From Lutjanus erythropterus (taxonomy: Eukaryota; Chordata; Actinopteri; Lutjaniformes; Lutjanidae), in assembly GCA_020091685.1 (NCBI GenBank), contig CM034596.1, positions 1,364,001-1,428,000 of the forward strand: a stretch of DNA of 64,000 bases, given 5' to 3'. Positions 47,396 to 59,199 of this stretch are shown here, piece after piece. The number at the start of each line of letters is the position of its first letter. The stretch's first letter is position 1. The notes under the pieces were generated by a model that saw only the letters and a list, made by a program, of their open reading frames with translations, ran no database searches and was not told the origin of the DNA. The position numbers were made by a program, and so were the translations under genes.

Positions 47396-50272
47396 AATAA
47401 ACTACAATGTGAATTCATGGTTGTGAAGGAACATGTCAACCACTTCAACAGTGCAGCTAACTGATGTGTTTTTAATACTTTTTAGAAGAAGACGATATAT
47501 ATTAAAAGCAACAGTTCAACCCAAAATCAAAAATACATATTTTTCCTTCCTCCTACCATGTCTGTAATTCAGTCGTGCGGCCTCATGCCAGAGATACTTT
47601 GAACCTACATGTTTCAAACTCAAAGTCTCCTGGTCTCTTTTCTATTAGCCGTCTAATGTTTCTGATAAAGCAGCCCCTATACGACTCCTTCCTTCACTGC
47701 TGTTGTCTGGTCTGCACCACACCACAGAAACAGATGTTCTACAGGTTGCCCTGCTCTGAATGGGACCTATTGTTGGGGATTAAAACAGAGCAAGTGTCCA
47801 CCTTGGGTCGAGGGTCGGGTTAGGCAAAAGACACCAGCTTCCACAAGTCTTGACCTTTTAAATGAGTGCAATGTGATACAATGCATGGGTCAGCAGTCAC
47901 ATGCTGAAAACAGGCCCACACGTTGATAAAGACCCTCTGACCTCCCACCCCCACCCCCCAACCGTATCCACACAGCCCCTGCCCCTGCCCCTGCCCCAGC
48001 CACGACGTGTGGCGACTGAGACTCTGCTGGGATAACAACCCCCTGAGGCTTCTGGGTAATTAGGGGACCCAATCATGCAAGCCTGGGGCCTGACCTGAAA
48101 TGAAGATTGTAAGAAGACTAGTTTTGATTTCGGGACTTCTTGCCTGTCTTTGATTTTGATCTACAATGGAAATAGACATGCTTTTGTTTTACTTTCTAGT
48201 TAATGATGGAGGATAAATACTTTACCAGCTCCAAGCTGTTGCTGTAATTTGACAACTAGAGAGTGCAAGGAGTAATTTAGCTCTACAACCGCTGTTTTGC
48301 AAACAAAGAAACGTGGACTTATGCATCATTTCACAGGATCTGGTCTGGTTTCTAACCATACCTAATAATTTCTCTTTAGAGACGTCTATTTGGCTTCCAT
48401 TGCATAAAAAGTGCTGTAATGGTTGAGTTATGATTTACTCATTATGTGAGTATTGGCCAATCACAGTCCCCATGGTTCTCATATGCCTTCATTAAGGTGG
48501 AATGATACTTACCACTAATTGGGGACTCCGAGATGACGTACGGTAAATGTTTGGTGTCTTGTGACAAGTCTGTTGCGTCAGTTTAGAGCTGAAGAAGAGC
48601 AGATGCACTGTGGAGAGTCCAAAATAGCCCCACCACACTGGAGGCTTTCCTGGCTTAATAATGTCAACACCAGGGCCCTCACAAAACCAGATGGAGCCAC
48701 TTTATTTGTTGAACTGATTGCACCTACTCAAGTTTATCTCCAGCCGCTCACATGGCAGAGGGAGCAAGAAGGGAGAGATGTCTGGTCCAGTTGATGCTGT
48801 AATTTATGAAGTGCCTTTTAAAAGCATGGCAACCCTGGTTCTGGGTAACAAAGCACATAAATGCATGATAACAACATCAGAAAACACTGCATAAATTTCA
48901 ACATATGAGGCCATTTCGCTCTCCCACTCTGAGGAGCGGAAACGTGAAAGAATGACTGAAAAAAGCATCAAGGAGGGACTGATACACTGTTTGACCAAGA
49001 ATTAAAGTTGTTCAGGATAGTTCTTATCTTAATTATCACCTTGATTTCCAAAACCAGTGGTAAAAAGTTCTGTACTGAAGTAAAAAATTGTGCAAGAGCA
49101 AGTGTAGAATTGTGTAAGGACAGTATCATCATATCGGTCATTCAGATCATCAAATGGAAAGTGAGAATTATACACAAATGTAGGCTATAGGCAATAGAAG
49201 AACAGGCAGACAACACAGAACAAAAAGAACAAGGAATTTGTGGTGTTTGTACCATGTTTTTTTGATATTTCCATGTCTTTTTCATATACTACATTTATCT
49301 GACATCTGTAGATATTACTTTTCACAGTAAAGATGGGTTATGCAATTTTTATTTCATGCACTTTTTGTCAAATTCAAGGAATGTCCTCTCTACAGTCTGC
49401 TAGCTGTCCATTCTGCGTGGCTCGCACCGATCCATCAAACATGATCAGCAATAGGTCGTGTCCATGCTTGTGCACAGAACAAGGGAAAAGGGAGGAGGAG
49501 GGAAGATGGGAGGAGCGACACTGATGGTAAATCCTTTTATGAAACACTGAGGAGAGTGGTGTATATTTGGCTGTTGAGTTCAAATATCAAACAACTTCTT
49601 CAGAATTGCATACACCAGCATTAAAGTAAATGAAAATTGTCTTTTTAACCCTTTTAGATCATATTAGCAGTCATATTGTGCACCTACTTTCCTGCATTAT
49701 GTGTAGTTAATTGGGCACAGAATATCCAATCCAAAGATTCCATTTCCTAAACTTCTAAATGTAAATGTTTTTTGTATTCTTATATCAAAATCAACTTTTT
49801 TTTTTTTCCTTGTAAAACAAAATAAATAAATAACATGCACTTACGTGGGCTTGAACTGACCAGTTTCAACCAATAATATCATGACCTGCACCCAGCACTC
49901 ACTCTTCAACTTTTAGCGGCAGAGAGCTAAGGTTCATTAGTTAGCTAGCGAGCAACGGCATGGAATATCTGGTTAGCAATATTTATTCCCAGGATGGCAA
50001 CAGCAAAACCCACCTCACTGTCATTCTGACTGGCTTGACTTGTCATTGTCATCATTCCCCCATGTCTTCTGGGGGAAGAGAAATTAAGTTGGGTTATGAC
50101 ATGCCAGCACTTTAACAATTAAATGAAATTCCTCCCTGCACTTTGAAATCCACCAAGATTCGGAAGTAAAATACTCTCAGAATGCTGTTTCCTCCGGACA
50201 TTATGACTGCATGTGAAAAAAACCTGCTAAATAATGCAGTAGAAAAAAGAAACTTAAAAAAATCAGTGTAGA
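47396..50272. other. No gene seen
   Basis: AT-rich sequence with a C-rich GCCCCTGCCCCTGCCCC patch near 47975-47998 and a T-tract near 49798-49808. No exon, RNA gene or transposon end was recognised. Confidence 0.5.
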
Positions 50273-50279
50273 CCTTTAA

Positions 50280-50661
50280 CAGTGTTGGAAAGAGTATTGA
50301 AAATCTGTCCTCAAGTACAAGTACTGTTACACTGGAAAAATATTACTCAATTACCAAAAAAGGTACTGGTGTTACAAATATGCTTAAGTAAAATTATAAA
50401 GTATTTATCTGAAAAACTACTCAGAGCATTAATTACTTTTTAATCATTGATGTTTAACGCCCTCTCTTCTCTGCTCAGTGGTTAGTCACCTCTAAAAACT
50501 ACCTCAAATTGCACTCAGTACTCAATTATGATTTTAAAAGTAACAAAGCAGATTACATAGTGTAATGCATACTTAAGTACAACAAAAAGTACAGAAAGTA
50601 CAAGTACCCAAAATGACTACTTAATTACATTATTATTTGCAATTAGTTACTTCCACCCCTG
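50280..50661. mobile_element. hAT MITE, ~382 bp
   Basis: The left end is CAGTGTTGGAAAGAGTA and the reverse complement of the right end is CAGGGGTGGAAGTAACTA. CCTTTAA lies directly outside both (50273-50279 and 50662-50668); counting the shared C gives the 8 bp expected for hAT. The body is made of CAAGTACAAGTACTGTTAC-like words on both sides, which I recognise from a very common family of fish hAT MITEs. It is non-coding. Confidence 0.85.
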
Positions 50662-50860
50662 CCTTTAACCCCCTGTCATGTTTCAGATGTCTATGCGGTG
50701 TTAGCAGTTCCACCAGAGAGACATTTGTATCAGTCACAGGGGCCAAGAACTTTTCTGTTTGATACTTTAGTACATTTTCCTGATAATGCCTCTGTACTGT
50801 TTTTACATTTTTGAGTGTGAGACTTATAAAAGTATTTTTATCCATCCATCCATCCATTGT

Positions 50861-53800
50861 CTTCCGCTTATCCGGGGCCGGGTCACGGGGGCAGCAGTCT
50901 GAGCAGGGCAACCAGACTTCCCTCTCCCTGGACACTTCCTCCAGGTGTTCCGGAGGGACCCCAAGGCGTTCCCAGGCCAGCCGAGTGACATAGTCACTCC
51001 AGCATGTCCTGGGTCTTCCCCGGGGCCTCCTCACAGTGGGGCATGCCCGGAACAGCTCCCCAGGGAGGCGCCCAGGAGGCATCCGATATAGGTGCCCAAG
51101 CCACCTCAGCTGACTCCTCTCGACGTGGAGGAGCAGCGGCTCTACTCCGAGCTCCTCCCGGGTGAAAGAGCTCCTCACCCTATCTCTAAGGGAGCACCCC
51201 ACCACCCTGCAGAGGAGACTCATTTCAGCTACTTGTATCCGAGATCTTGTTCTTTCGGTCATGACCCAAAGTTCATGGCCATAGGTGAGGGTAGGAACAT
51301 AGATTGACCGGAAAATCGAGAGCTTCGCCTTTCGGCTCAGCTCCTTCTTTCCCACAACAGACTGGCGCAACGACCGCATTACTGCTGCTGCCGCACCAAT
51401 CCATCTGTCAATCTCGCGTTCCATCCTCCCCTCACTTGTAAACAAGACCCCAAGATACTTGAACTCCCCCACTTGAGGCAGGGACTCTTCTCCAACCTAG
51501 AGGGAACAAGCCACCTTTTTCCGGTCGAGAACCATGGCCTCGGACTTGGAGGTGCTGATTCTCATCCCAGCCGCTTCGCACTTGGCTGCAAACCGCCCCA
51601 GTACAAGCTGAAGGTCCTGGTTCGAAGGACCCAACAGGACGACATCATCTGCAAAAAGCAGAGATGAAATCCTGTGGTCCCCGAACCGGACTCCCTCCGG
51701 CCCCTGGCTGCGCCTAGAAATTCTGTCCATAAAAATAATGAACAGAACCGGTGACAAAGGGCAGCCCTGCCGGAGTCCAACATGCACCGGGAACAGGTCT
51801 GACTTACTGCCGGCAATGCGAACCAAGCTCCTGCTCCGGTTATACAGAGACCGTACGGCCCTTAGCAGAGGGCCCCGAACTCCATACTCCCGAAGCACCT
51901 CCCACAGAATGCCACAAGGGACACGGTCGAATGCCTTCTCCAAGTCCACAAAACACATGTGGACTGGTTGGGCAAACTCCCATGAACCCTCAAGCACCCT
52001 GTGGAGGGTATAGAGCTGGTCCAGTGTTCCACGACCAGGACGAAAACCGCATTGTTCCTCCTGGATCCGAGGTTCGACTATCGGCCGAATCCTCCTCTCC
52101 AGTACCCTAGACTTTACCAGGGAGGCTGAGGAGTGTGATCCCCCTGTAGTTGGAGCACACCCTCCGGTCCCCTTTCTTAAATAGAGGGACCACCACCCCG
52201 GTCTGCCAGTCCAGAGGCACTGTCCCCAACTGCCACGCGACGTTGCAGAGGCATGTCAACCAAGACAGCCCTACAACATCCAAAGACTTGAGGTACTCAG
52301 GGCGGATCTCATCCACCCCCAGTGCCTTGCCACTGGGGAGCTTCCGAACTACCTCAGTGACTTCAGCTTTGGTGATGAATGAGTCAACCTCTGGGTCCCC
52401 AGCCTCTGCTTCCTCTATGGAAGGCGTGTCAGTGGGATTGAGGAGATCCTCAAAGTATTCCTTCCACCGTCCGACAATATCCCCAGTCAAAGCTCCCCAC
52501 CACCACTGTAAACAGTGTTGGCAGGGTACTGCTTCCCCCTTCTGAGGCACTGGACAGTTTGCCAGAATCTCCTCGAGGCCGACTGGTAGTCCTCCTCCAT
52601 GGCCTCCCCGAACTTTTCCCATAACCGAGTTTTTGCTTCCACAACCACCCAGGCTGCAGCGCGCTTGGCCTGCCAGTACCTGTCGGCTGCCTCAGGAGTC
52701 CCACGAGCCAACCAAGCTCGATAAGACTCCTTCTTCAGCCTGACGGCATCCCTTACCTCTGGTGTCCACCACCGGGTTCGGGGATTGCCGCCGCAACAGG
52801 CACTGGAGACCTTACAGCCACAGCTCCGAATGGCCGCGTCAACAATGGAGGCAGAGAACATGGTCCATTCGGACTCGATCTCTCCAGCCTCCCTCGGGAT
52901 CTGGTCAAAGCTCTCCTGGAGGTGAGAGTTGAAGACCCCTCTGACAGATGGTTCCACCAGACATTCCCAACAGACTCTCACAGTAGTCCTCCCCTGCCAG
53001 CGGATCCAGCTCACCACCAGGTGGTGATCAGTTGACAGCTCAGCCCCTCTCTTCACCCAAGTGTCCAAGATACACAGCCGGAAGTCAGCTGACACAACCA
53101 CAAAGTCGATCATTGACCTCCGACCTAGGGCATCCCCGTGCCACGTGCACTGGTGGACACCCTTATGCTTGAACATGGTGTTCGTTATGGACAAACTGTG
53201 ACTAGCACAGAAGTCCAATAACAGAACACCACTCGGGTTCAGATCGGGGGTCCGTTCCTCCCAATCACGCTCCTCCAGGTAACACTGTCGCCACCCACGT
53301 GAGCGTTGAAGTCCCCCAGTAGAACAACGGAGTCCGCAGTTGGAGCACTTTCCAGCACCCCTCCCAAGGTCTCCAAGAAGGCCAGGTACTCTGCACTGCC
53401 GTTCGGCTCATAGGCCGAAACGACAGTGAGGCACCTACCCGAAGGCGCAGGGCGGCGACCCTCTCGTTCACCGGGGAAAACTCCAACACATGGCAGCTGA
53501 GTTGGGGGGCTATAAGCAAGCCCACACCAGCCCGCCGCCTCTCACCATGGGCAACTCCAGAGTAGAAAAGAGTCCAGCCTCTCTCAAGGAGTTGGGTTCC
53601 AGAGCCCCGACTGTGCGTGGAGGTGAGCCCGACTATCTCTAGCCAGTACCGCTCAACCTCCCGCACCAGCTCAGGCTCCTTCCCCCCCAGCGAGGTGACA
53701 TTCCATGTCCCCACTGTGAGATTCTATGTCCTGGGATTGGGTCGTCGGGACCCCCACCCATGACTGCCACCCAAACCACAAAGCATCGGCCCCTTCTGAA

Positions 53801-53996
53801 CCCTCCCGCAGGTGATGGGCCTATGGGAAGGCGGGCCCATGTCACTCCTTCGGGCTGGGCCCGGCCGGGTCCCGTGGGCAAAGACCCGGCCACCAGGCGC
53901 TCGCCTGCGAGCCCCAACCCCAGGCCTGGCTCCAGGGTGGGGCCCCGGTAACGCCAATCCGGGCCACGTAAACAACCTTGGTGTTAAACTCTTCAT
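50861..53996 (-). pseudogene. Rex3 EN-RT polyprotein, copy 2, disrupted
   Basis: The ATG at 53996 (MKSLTPRLFT...) matches copy 1. The Pro/Arg/Gly-rich leader ends at a TGG-to-TAG change just before the endonuclease. The endonuclease starts MGTWNVTSLGG and is frameshifted near 53275-53310, then continues from about 53218 ([25 protein letters not shown]). The RT domain spans three open pieces: up to about 52107 (GVVVPLFKKGDRRVCSNYRG), 51997-51497 ([35 protein letters not shown]) and 51472-50900 (FKYLGVLFTSEGRMEREI, RKAKLSIFRSIYVPTLTYG, GVEPLLLHVERSQLRWLGH). A 5-nt loss near 52108 and a stop near 51496 separate them, and a shift near 50910 alters the C-terminus. Catalytic residues are present but the frame is broken at about five places. 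Confidence 0.9.
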
Positions 53997-54007
53997 TCGG
54001 GGCTTTG

Positions 54008-54154
54008 GAACCGCTCTTAGTCTGACCCATCACCTAGGACCTGTTTGCCTTGGGAGACCCTACCAGGGGCAACAAGGCCCCGACAACATAGCTCCTGAGA
54101 TCATTTAGGTTCTCAAACCCCTCCACCACGATAAGGTGGCGGTTCAAGGAGGGG
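54008..54154 (-). ncRNA. Candidate HDV-like self-cleaving ribozyme at the Rex3 5' end, copy 2
   Basis: This has the same 147-nt length and identical core pieces as copy 1: P1 CCCCUCC/GGAGGGG, P2 GAACCGC/GCGGUUC (54014-54008), P3-L3 ACC-UUAUCGU-GGU and J4/2 CUAAG. The few differences from copy 1 (for example UUAGUAGC versus UCAGGAGC, and CUUAGUUGAUG versus CCUAGGUGAUG) fall in the P4 region, where sequence is free to vary. The conserved ATG of the EN-RT frame lies 12 nt past the 3' end of P2, as in copy 1. Confidence 0.7.
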
Positions 54155-54232
54155 TACAAGTATTTTTAAATTACAATATATGTACATTTACTTAAGTAAA
54201 AAGGTTCTGAGCACTTCTTCCACCTCTGCTCA

Positions 54233-55600
54233 AAACCAGAAGCAGGAGCATATCTTTAACACATTTTGACAAATCAGAGAAATGTGGCCTTTGGAGAGCA
54301 ATACACATACTTTTTCATGCTTTGTCATCATCGCTGTTTTCTGTCAAAAATAAAGGGGCCAGTCTCAGCTGAGCCAGATAAAGACCATAGAAACACTCAA
54401 GTAAGTCGTAAAGAGAGTGATGGTGTGATATCACGCATTGCTAAAGGCAGAGTGGGACTCATGAAAGCAATGTAGTGTGGCCCATCAGTGTCAGATGTTC
54501 AGGGTCAACCAGTCGCATAAGCAGCAACCTAGCAGCTGCTACAAAAGCCTGTATCTTAAATTCTGTAAATGTTATAATCAGTTTTTTGGAAACTTTGAGA
54601 AAATATTGGGCAGTTCCAGTGGAACCACAAACAACTAAAAAGCAAAGCCCTGTATCTGACTACACTCCAAACTCACATATCCTATTGACAGATGAAATTA
54701 AACTAATTAAACAACAAAATGACTTCAACTTGTAATGAGGTCACACTATCTGTAGTCTCAAGACAGTCATGACAAACAGAAATGCTGTTACATAAACCAT
54801 GAGTTATTGCAGTGATCATGGTCACATGGTCTCCACCACTATGCTCGGGCTCAGTTCCACAACAAAACGACTTGGGGTGTGCTAGTGTCTACAGTCTGGA
54901 TGGAGCTGAAGGTCCCAGTTTGGTCCCTGATGAACAGATTATGCTGGAACACAATTAATAAAAGCTGAAAACACTTTCAAGTAACTTTCTGCAACTATGT
55001 GCATTATGATTCAGAATGGCACCAATAATATGTTGTTAAATCTGTAGCCTCCAAGAAGTGCCATGCCTGTTACACACAGCTGGTCACTGTGTTTAAATTA
55101 CCTGAAAACAACACTAAGCTGCTACAGCATAACCATACAAACCTCTGCACACACATCAGAGTGGTCAGTCACTACTCCATATTCTACTTTTTTATGAGGG
55201 ACATGTTTGATTACCGGGGCTCATCATAACTACTTTTCCTACTTTGTTTTTAGCAAAAGTAGCTCATGTGTCTCCACTGCAGTGCTGCTTTTTTTTTAAA
55301 TTGCACTTCATCAGTCTTTGTGTGCAGATTTGTAATGATGTGTATTCATTTGAAGACGCTGAACCTTCCAGACATTTTCTGAAGTAAAGCTTTCGGTTTG
55401 CTCGCCACGTTGTCATATTCAACTATGACAGGGACAGCTATGAGACCTGTGATTTGACTGGTTGAGAAAACCCTTCTGCACGTTCAGCTGCTGCACATAT
55501 ACCAACCAAAACATAAAGTGCAATGCATGTTTTTGCACCTACTCTCTTACTTTTGAAGGTAGCCTGTACAACTGTCATTTATTTACTATAGTCCAATATC
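54233..55600. other. No gene seen
   Basis: No coding, RNA or transposon-end signal was recognised. Confidence 0.5.
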
Positions 55601-55970
55601 TTAAAGGTTTAGTATGTAAGATTTTGGGGGACTATTAGCAGAATGTGGTAGACATGGAATAAAATATTCCTAAGTATGTTTTCATTAGCATAAGAGTCAT
55701 GTTTTTGTCACCTTAGAATGAGCCCTTTATATCTACAGAAGGCAGATCCTCCTCCATCCGTGCCATCCACTCATGGTGAGCCACCCTGTTTCTACAACAG
55801 CTCAAAATGAATGAATCAAACACTGGCTGTAGATAAAGCCTTTTACCTTTTACATGACTTTTGCAGCCACCATAATTTCCCCTACATGCTTTGAAGAGGA
55901 GGGTGAGATGAGTGGTTTTATATTATATAGTTAACAATAGATGCCACTAAATCCTACACAGTGGTCCTTC
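55601..55970. mobile_element. Non-autonomous DNA element (AAGGTTTAGTATGTAAGATTT ends)
   Basis: The left side starts TTAAAGGTTTAGTATGTAAG and the reverse complement of the right side starts AAGGACCACTGTGTAGGATT, so the ends form a diverged inverted repeat. Internal words such as TAGAATGAGCCCTTTATATC, GGCAGATCCTCCTCCAT and CATAAGAGTCATG match, in order, a fish repeat I recognise by its AAATCCTACACA end. There is no coding capacity. TTAA at the left border hints at a TTAA-targeting element, but the right border has decayed. Confidence 0.65.
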
Positions 55971-56169
55971 GATAGATAGCTCGTAACAAAATGAAAAAAG
56001 TATCTATTTGAAATGAGACAGTTTGGTTAAACTTTTGGGAAGAGCCAAGTTTAGAAAAAAAAGATCAAGGTTTAATACATAATGTCTGCAGTGACCTGAC
56101 ACAAAATGTGTTTGTTAACATTTAACTGAGACCACAATCTTTCCCAAACCTTGACCAAAGTTCTTTTGT

Positions 56170-56760
56170 CACATAAACCTAACCACAGGCTTCCAGTCCT
56201 GGTCACTGATGTCAAAGTCCATTGTTTTGTAGGCTACATTTGTGAATGTGGTGCGTGTGGCACAGAAAAAGATCTTGGAATTTAAAACTCTCCCTTCTCT
56301 TCTCTTTGTCTTAATGATGTGATTGTTGGTGGAACAACAGGCTGTCAGGTTTACCACCTCATCCCTGTATGCTGATTAATTGTTGTTAGTGATCAGATCC
56401 ATGACTGTTGTGTTGTTTGCAAATTTTATGATGGTGTTTGTTGCATGGACGGATAGACAGTCATGGGTGAAAGAGGGGTACAGGAAGGGGCTCAACACAC
56501 ATCCCTGTGGAACACCAGTGTTCAGGGTGAAGGTAAAGGAGTATGCTTTCCTAACTGGTGGTTGGTTAAAAAGTCCAACGTCCAGTTGCAGACAGTTGAG
56601 TTCAGGCCCAGGCTATGGAGACTGAACACCAGTTTGCTTGAAATGACAGTGTTGAAGACCCAACTGAACATCTTGACATACATCTGGTCTTTCAGGATGC
56701 TCCGGAGCAGTATAAAAGACAAGGCTGTCAACACATTCCCACTGTCTGAAAGCAAGGTAA
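56170..56760 (-). mobile_element. L2/Rex1-like LINE relic, middle of RT
   Basis: Minus-strand translation gives FSWVFNTVISSKLV...LDFLTN, then LNTGVPQGCVLSPFLYPSFT, then NTIIKFANNTTVMDLITNNN, with VNLTACCSTNNH further on. This is the order of RT motifs in CR1/L2-group fish LINEs (SSAFNTI, TGVPQGCVLSP, FADDTTVVGLI). The catalytic FADD reads FANN here, so both active-site aspartates are gone. Frameshifts separate the pieces. It is an old, dead fragment. Confidence 0.8.
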
Positions 56761-57539
56761 AGCAGTCAAAAAGTTAAAAATATAGAGCACACTTAACCTG
56801 ATATAGATTTCTTTGGGTGGCTAAAACACATTTTGCTGTTGACCCTGTCCTTCCTAACCAGGACTCCTGCTGCTTCTCCAAACTGAGGGCCTGTTGACCG
56901 CCATCTACTGTCGGTAACACACTGACAACTGGTTGTGTCTAGATGCTTTCCCCAGATCTGTGAAAGTACTTTTTGTTTCCTAAACAGGTCTGAACCACAT
57001 TGTTGTCACATTATAAAACATTATTAGGTTGTATAACATGCACAATGAAGAAACCACAAATACAAATTTCACAAAGGTTTACAAAACTAGGGCTGCACTG
57101 CCCATACAACCTCATATCAAAAACTGTGAACCCCAGAGAGTACGGGTGTCTGCTTGAACATTTACACTGGATCAGAATCAGCCCTGGCACTGACATTGTT
57201 AAGCAGATCAAGTGTCGAGATCAAACCACATTAAATAAAGTTTGTGTTGTTAGTGTTATCCAAAAATTCAATGTTTCTGCTATCAGTTACTGTTCAGTAT
57301 GACAGAGAGATGGAACAGGAGCCACCCACTGGGATTTCTCCTCAACCTCCCGATTACCAATCCACATCTGAGCATGACACATAAACCTAATCCTTCACTC
57401 TTATGTGCTTATGATAAACCTAAACTATTATCTTTTCACTTGTAAAAAGAATACAAAAACATAATGTAAAATCAAAAAATCAAAAATATTGAACCCAATA
57501 AAACAGAATGTACTAAAAATGGTAAAATAAAAGTAAAAA

Positions 57540-57830
57540 AAGAAGGATAGAATCAAGACAAACAACAAAGACTTTTGAATGAGCTGGAGACAGTAAATAG
57601 CATTGTGGCTAAACCCACAATAAAGGGAATTACAACCATCCAAATGTGACAAGATAAAAATATGATTGACTTTTTTCAGATCATTCCTAACTTTTGCAAC
57701 GTTTCTAAATTGGAGCAAGCACGATTGCACTACCTTATGATTTGTGTGTCAAAGCAAAGCTGAGTCAAAAATCAGACCCAACTCAAATAACTAGCAGACA
57801 CATCTGGCAAGAACAATGTAATATGGGAAT
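57540..57830 (-). mobile_element. L2-like LINE relic, RT C-terminal region
   Basis: Minus-strand translation includes LQFRNVAKVRNDLKKVNHIF and HLDGCNSLYCGFSHNAIYCL followed by QLIQ. This aligns by eye with the LRNIAKV...VIHAFISSRLDYCNSLYxG...LQLVQNAAARLL signature of fish L2-group LINEs. Upstream, FDTQI fits the same family. Domain order and position show it is separate from the RT piece at 56170-56760. Confidence 0.75.
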
Positions 57831-58539
57831 AAAAACAGTAAAAGTGACCAAAAAAGCTAACAATAACACATAAATAACAAACAAGTCTGCCAAGAATGAT
57901 TTACAGAAATAATAAAAACAGTAAAATGTAGAAAGGGTCAAATGCAAAACAATAAATAATAACCATGTCTATGAATCACCAAAGCAGACACTGTACAACA
58001 ATCATATCATCTGACAGATACTTAAAATGATCTATTGTCACATATCTGTAATTTCAATACCTCTTATAATTTCTTCCATTTATTTGCTACAAAAACCTAA
58101 AAGCTAATTTACAAAGCTCAGTAATGATCTGAAGAGTTTCAAGCAATATAAATTCCTGTGAGCAATTTGATGGCATATGTTTTTTTTTCGGTTTTAAACA
58201 ATAGTTGAGGTAGAAGGGCAACTTCCATGAGCAGGTCCTGTTTTTCCAGTGCTTGTTCTCACTGACAATGGTTCAGGGGTCCAATAGGGGGAGGTAGAGC
58301 CTTCAGTCTAGCTCCCAAAGTGCTCCTGGGGTCTCCAGCATGGGACAGGGCCAGTACTGACCATAGCACCATAGATTCAAGTTCTTCAAGTTCCTCCTGT
58401 TGTGGAACCTTTAGCCAGGCCCATAGTAACTAGGGAGTTGTTTTCTTCAATCAGATAAAGGGTTAAAACAGTGTTGAGTGGAACCTCTGCAAACAGCAAT
58501 CCTTTTTCTATGCCATTTATATGTGCTTGTATTGGCTGC

Positions 58540-58850
58540 TGGAGGTGAGTGGTTTGAAGAGGTGGTGGGCATAATTTTTGCGGCTCTGTCCCGTCATCTG
58601 GCCTGATAGATGTCCTCCATTGCTGGTAGCTGAGTCCCCACGATGCTTTAGGCTACTTTGATGACTGTCTGCAGATCCTTCTGTTCCTTCCTTCCTCCAG
58701 GACGCTCTCCAGTGTGCACCAGTAAAAGTTCACAAGGAGGTTCTGGGTCAGTCTGGCACTACAGTGAAAGTGCATGTGGCCCAGGAAAAAGTCCTCGGTG
58801 ATGTTTTCCTCCACGGATTTAAAACCCTCCTTTCTCCACAACCTCACCAT
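58540..58850 (-). mobile_element. L2/Rex1-like LINE relic, RT C-terminal region
   Basis: Minus-strand translation gives RLTQNLLVNFYWCTLESVLE and, after a shift, IVGTQLPAMEDIYQAR. These match the LLVNFYRCTIESILT and ITGAELPAIQDLYTRR blocks of fish CR1/L2-group proteins. Stops and shifts lie between the blocks. It probably belongs to the same ancient copy as the piece at 59200-59330. Confidence 0.7.
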
Positions 58851-58984
58851 CTATGAACGTAAGGATGAGTTTGTTGAGGCAACAACAGGCTCAGGCAACT
58901 TGTACTATGCTGCGCTGTGGTCCAACAAAAATATTCCTGCCCTGTCCCAAACCCTCGTCAGACATAACTATCTAAACCTTTAAT

Positions 58985-59190
58985 ATGAGTGTTATTTCTA
59001 ATTTTTATCACTAATGTTTCTATTACCAGTAAGAACAGATATGGGGATAGGGGGCAACCCTGTCTGACACCCCTAGATAATGAAAAACTGCAAATAAAAC
59101 CTGACCTATGGGTTATTATTAACTGTTTTTGTATCCCATCCCAGTCTTGTGATCAATAGTGAAATCGACTCCCAATCCATGGGAATCTCA
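58985..59190 (-). mobile_element. L1-clade LINE relic, RT palm fragment
   Basis: One minus-strand frame reads [20 protein letters not shown] and continues [34 protein letters not shown] followed by LAIKIR...IKG is diagnostic of L1/Tx1-type RT. The match stops abruptly on both sides. It lies between two L2/Rex1-like pieces on the same strand, so it may be a short L1 insertion into that relic. Confidence 0.75.
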
Positions 59191-59199
59191 TAAAAACAT

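Larger units (their letters stand above)
50841..54154 (-). mobile_element. Rex3: Rex3 (RTE-clade LINE), full-length copy 2
   Basis: Same structure and orientation as copy 1. The 5' end is CCCCTCCTTGAACCGCC at 54154 and the 3' tail has GGATAAGCGGAAGACAATGG plus ATGG repeats at about 50841-50870. The flanks TAAAAGTATTTTTA (50827-50840) and TACAAGTATTTTTA (54155-54168) form a 14-bp TSD with one difference. The two sites commonly used to amplify Rex3 RT lie at about 51749-51769 and 52189-52208 (from memory). The nucleotide match to copy 1 is very high by eye over the whole length. Copy 2 keeps the ~112-bp thumb segment that copy 1 has lost. Confidence 0.93.
50720..54232 (-). mobile_element. hAT-type MITE (ACTTAAGTAA family) interrupted by Rex3 copy 2
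   Basis: Read on the minus strand from 54232, the end is CAGAGGTGGAAGAAGTGC followed by TTTTTACTTAAGTAAA and TTTAAAAATACTT. The sequence resumes on the other side of Rex3 with AAAATACTTTTATAAG, CTCACACTCAAAAATG, GCATTATCAGGAAAATGTAC and TAAAGTATCAAA. This continuous order matches a ubiquitous fish hAT MITE. The far end was not found, so the left border is approximate and may have been lost before the MITE at 50280-50661 inserted. Confidence 0.65.

Noticed and set aside
47940-48000. C-rich CCCCACCCCC and GCCCCTGCCCCTGCCCC patch as a G-quadruplex or promoter
   Set aside because: Short, isolated and with no gene start nearby; noted only as a low-complexity patch.
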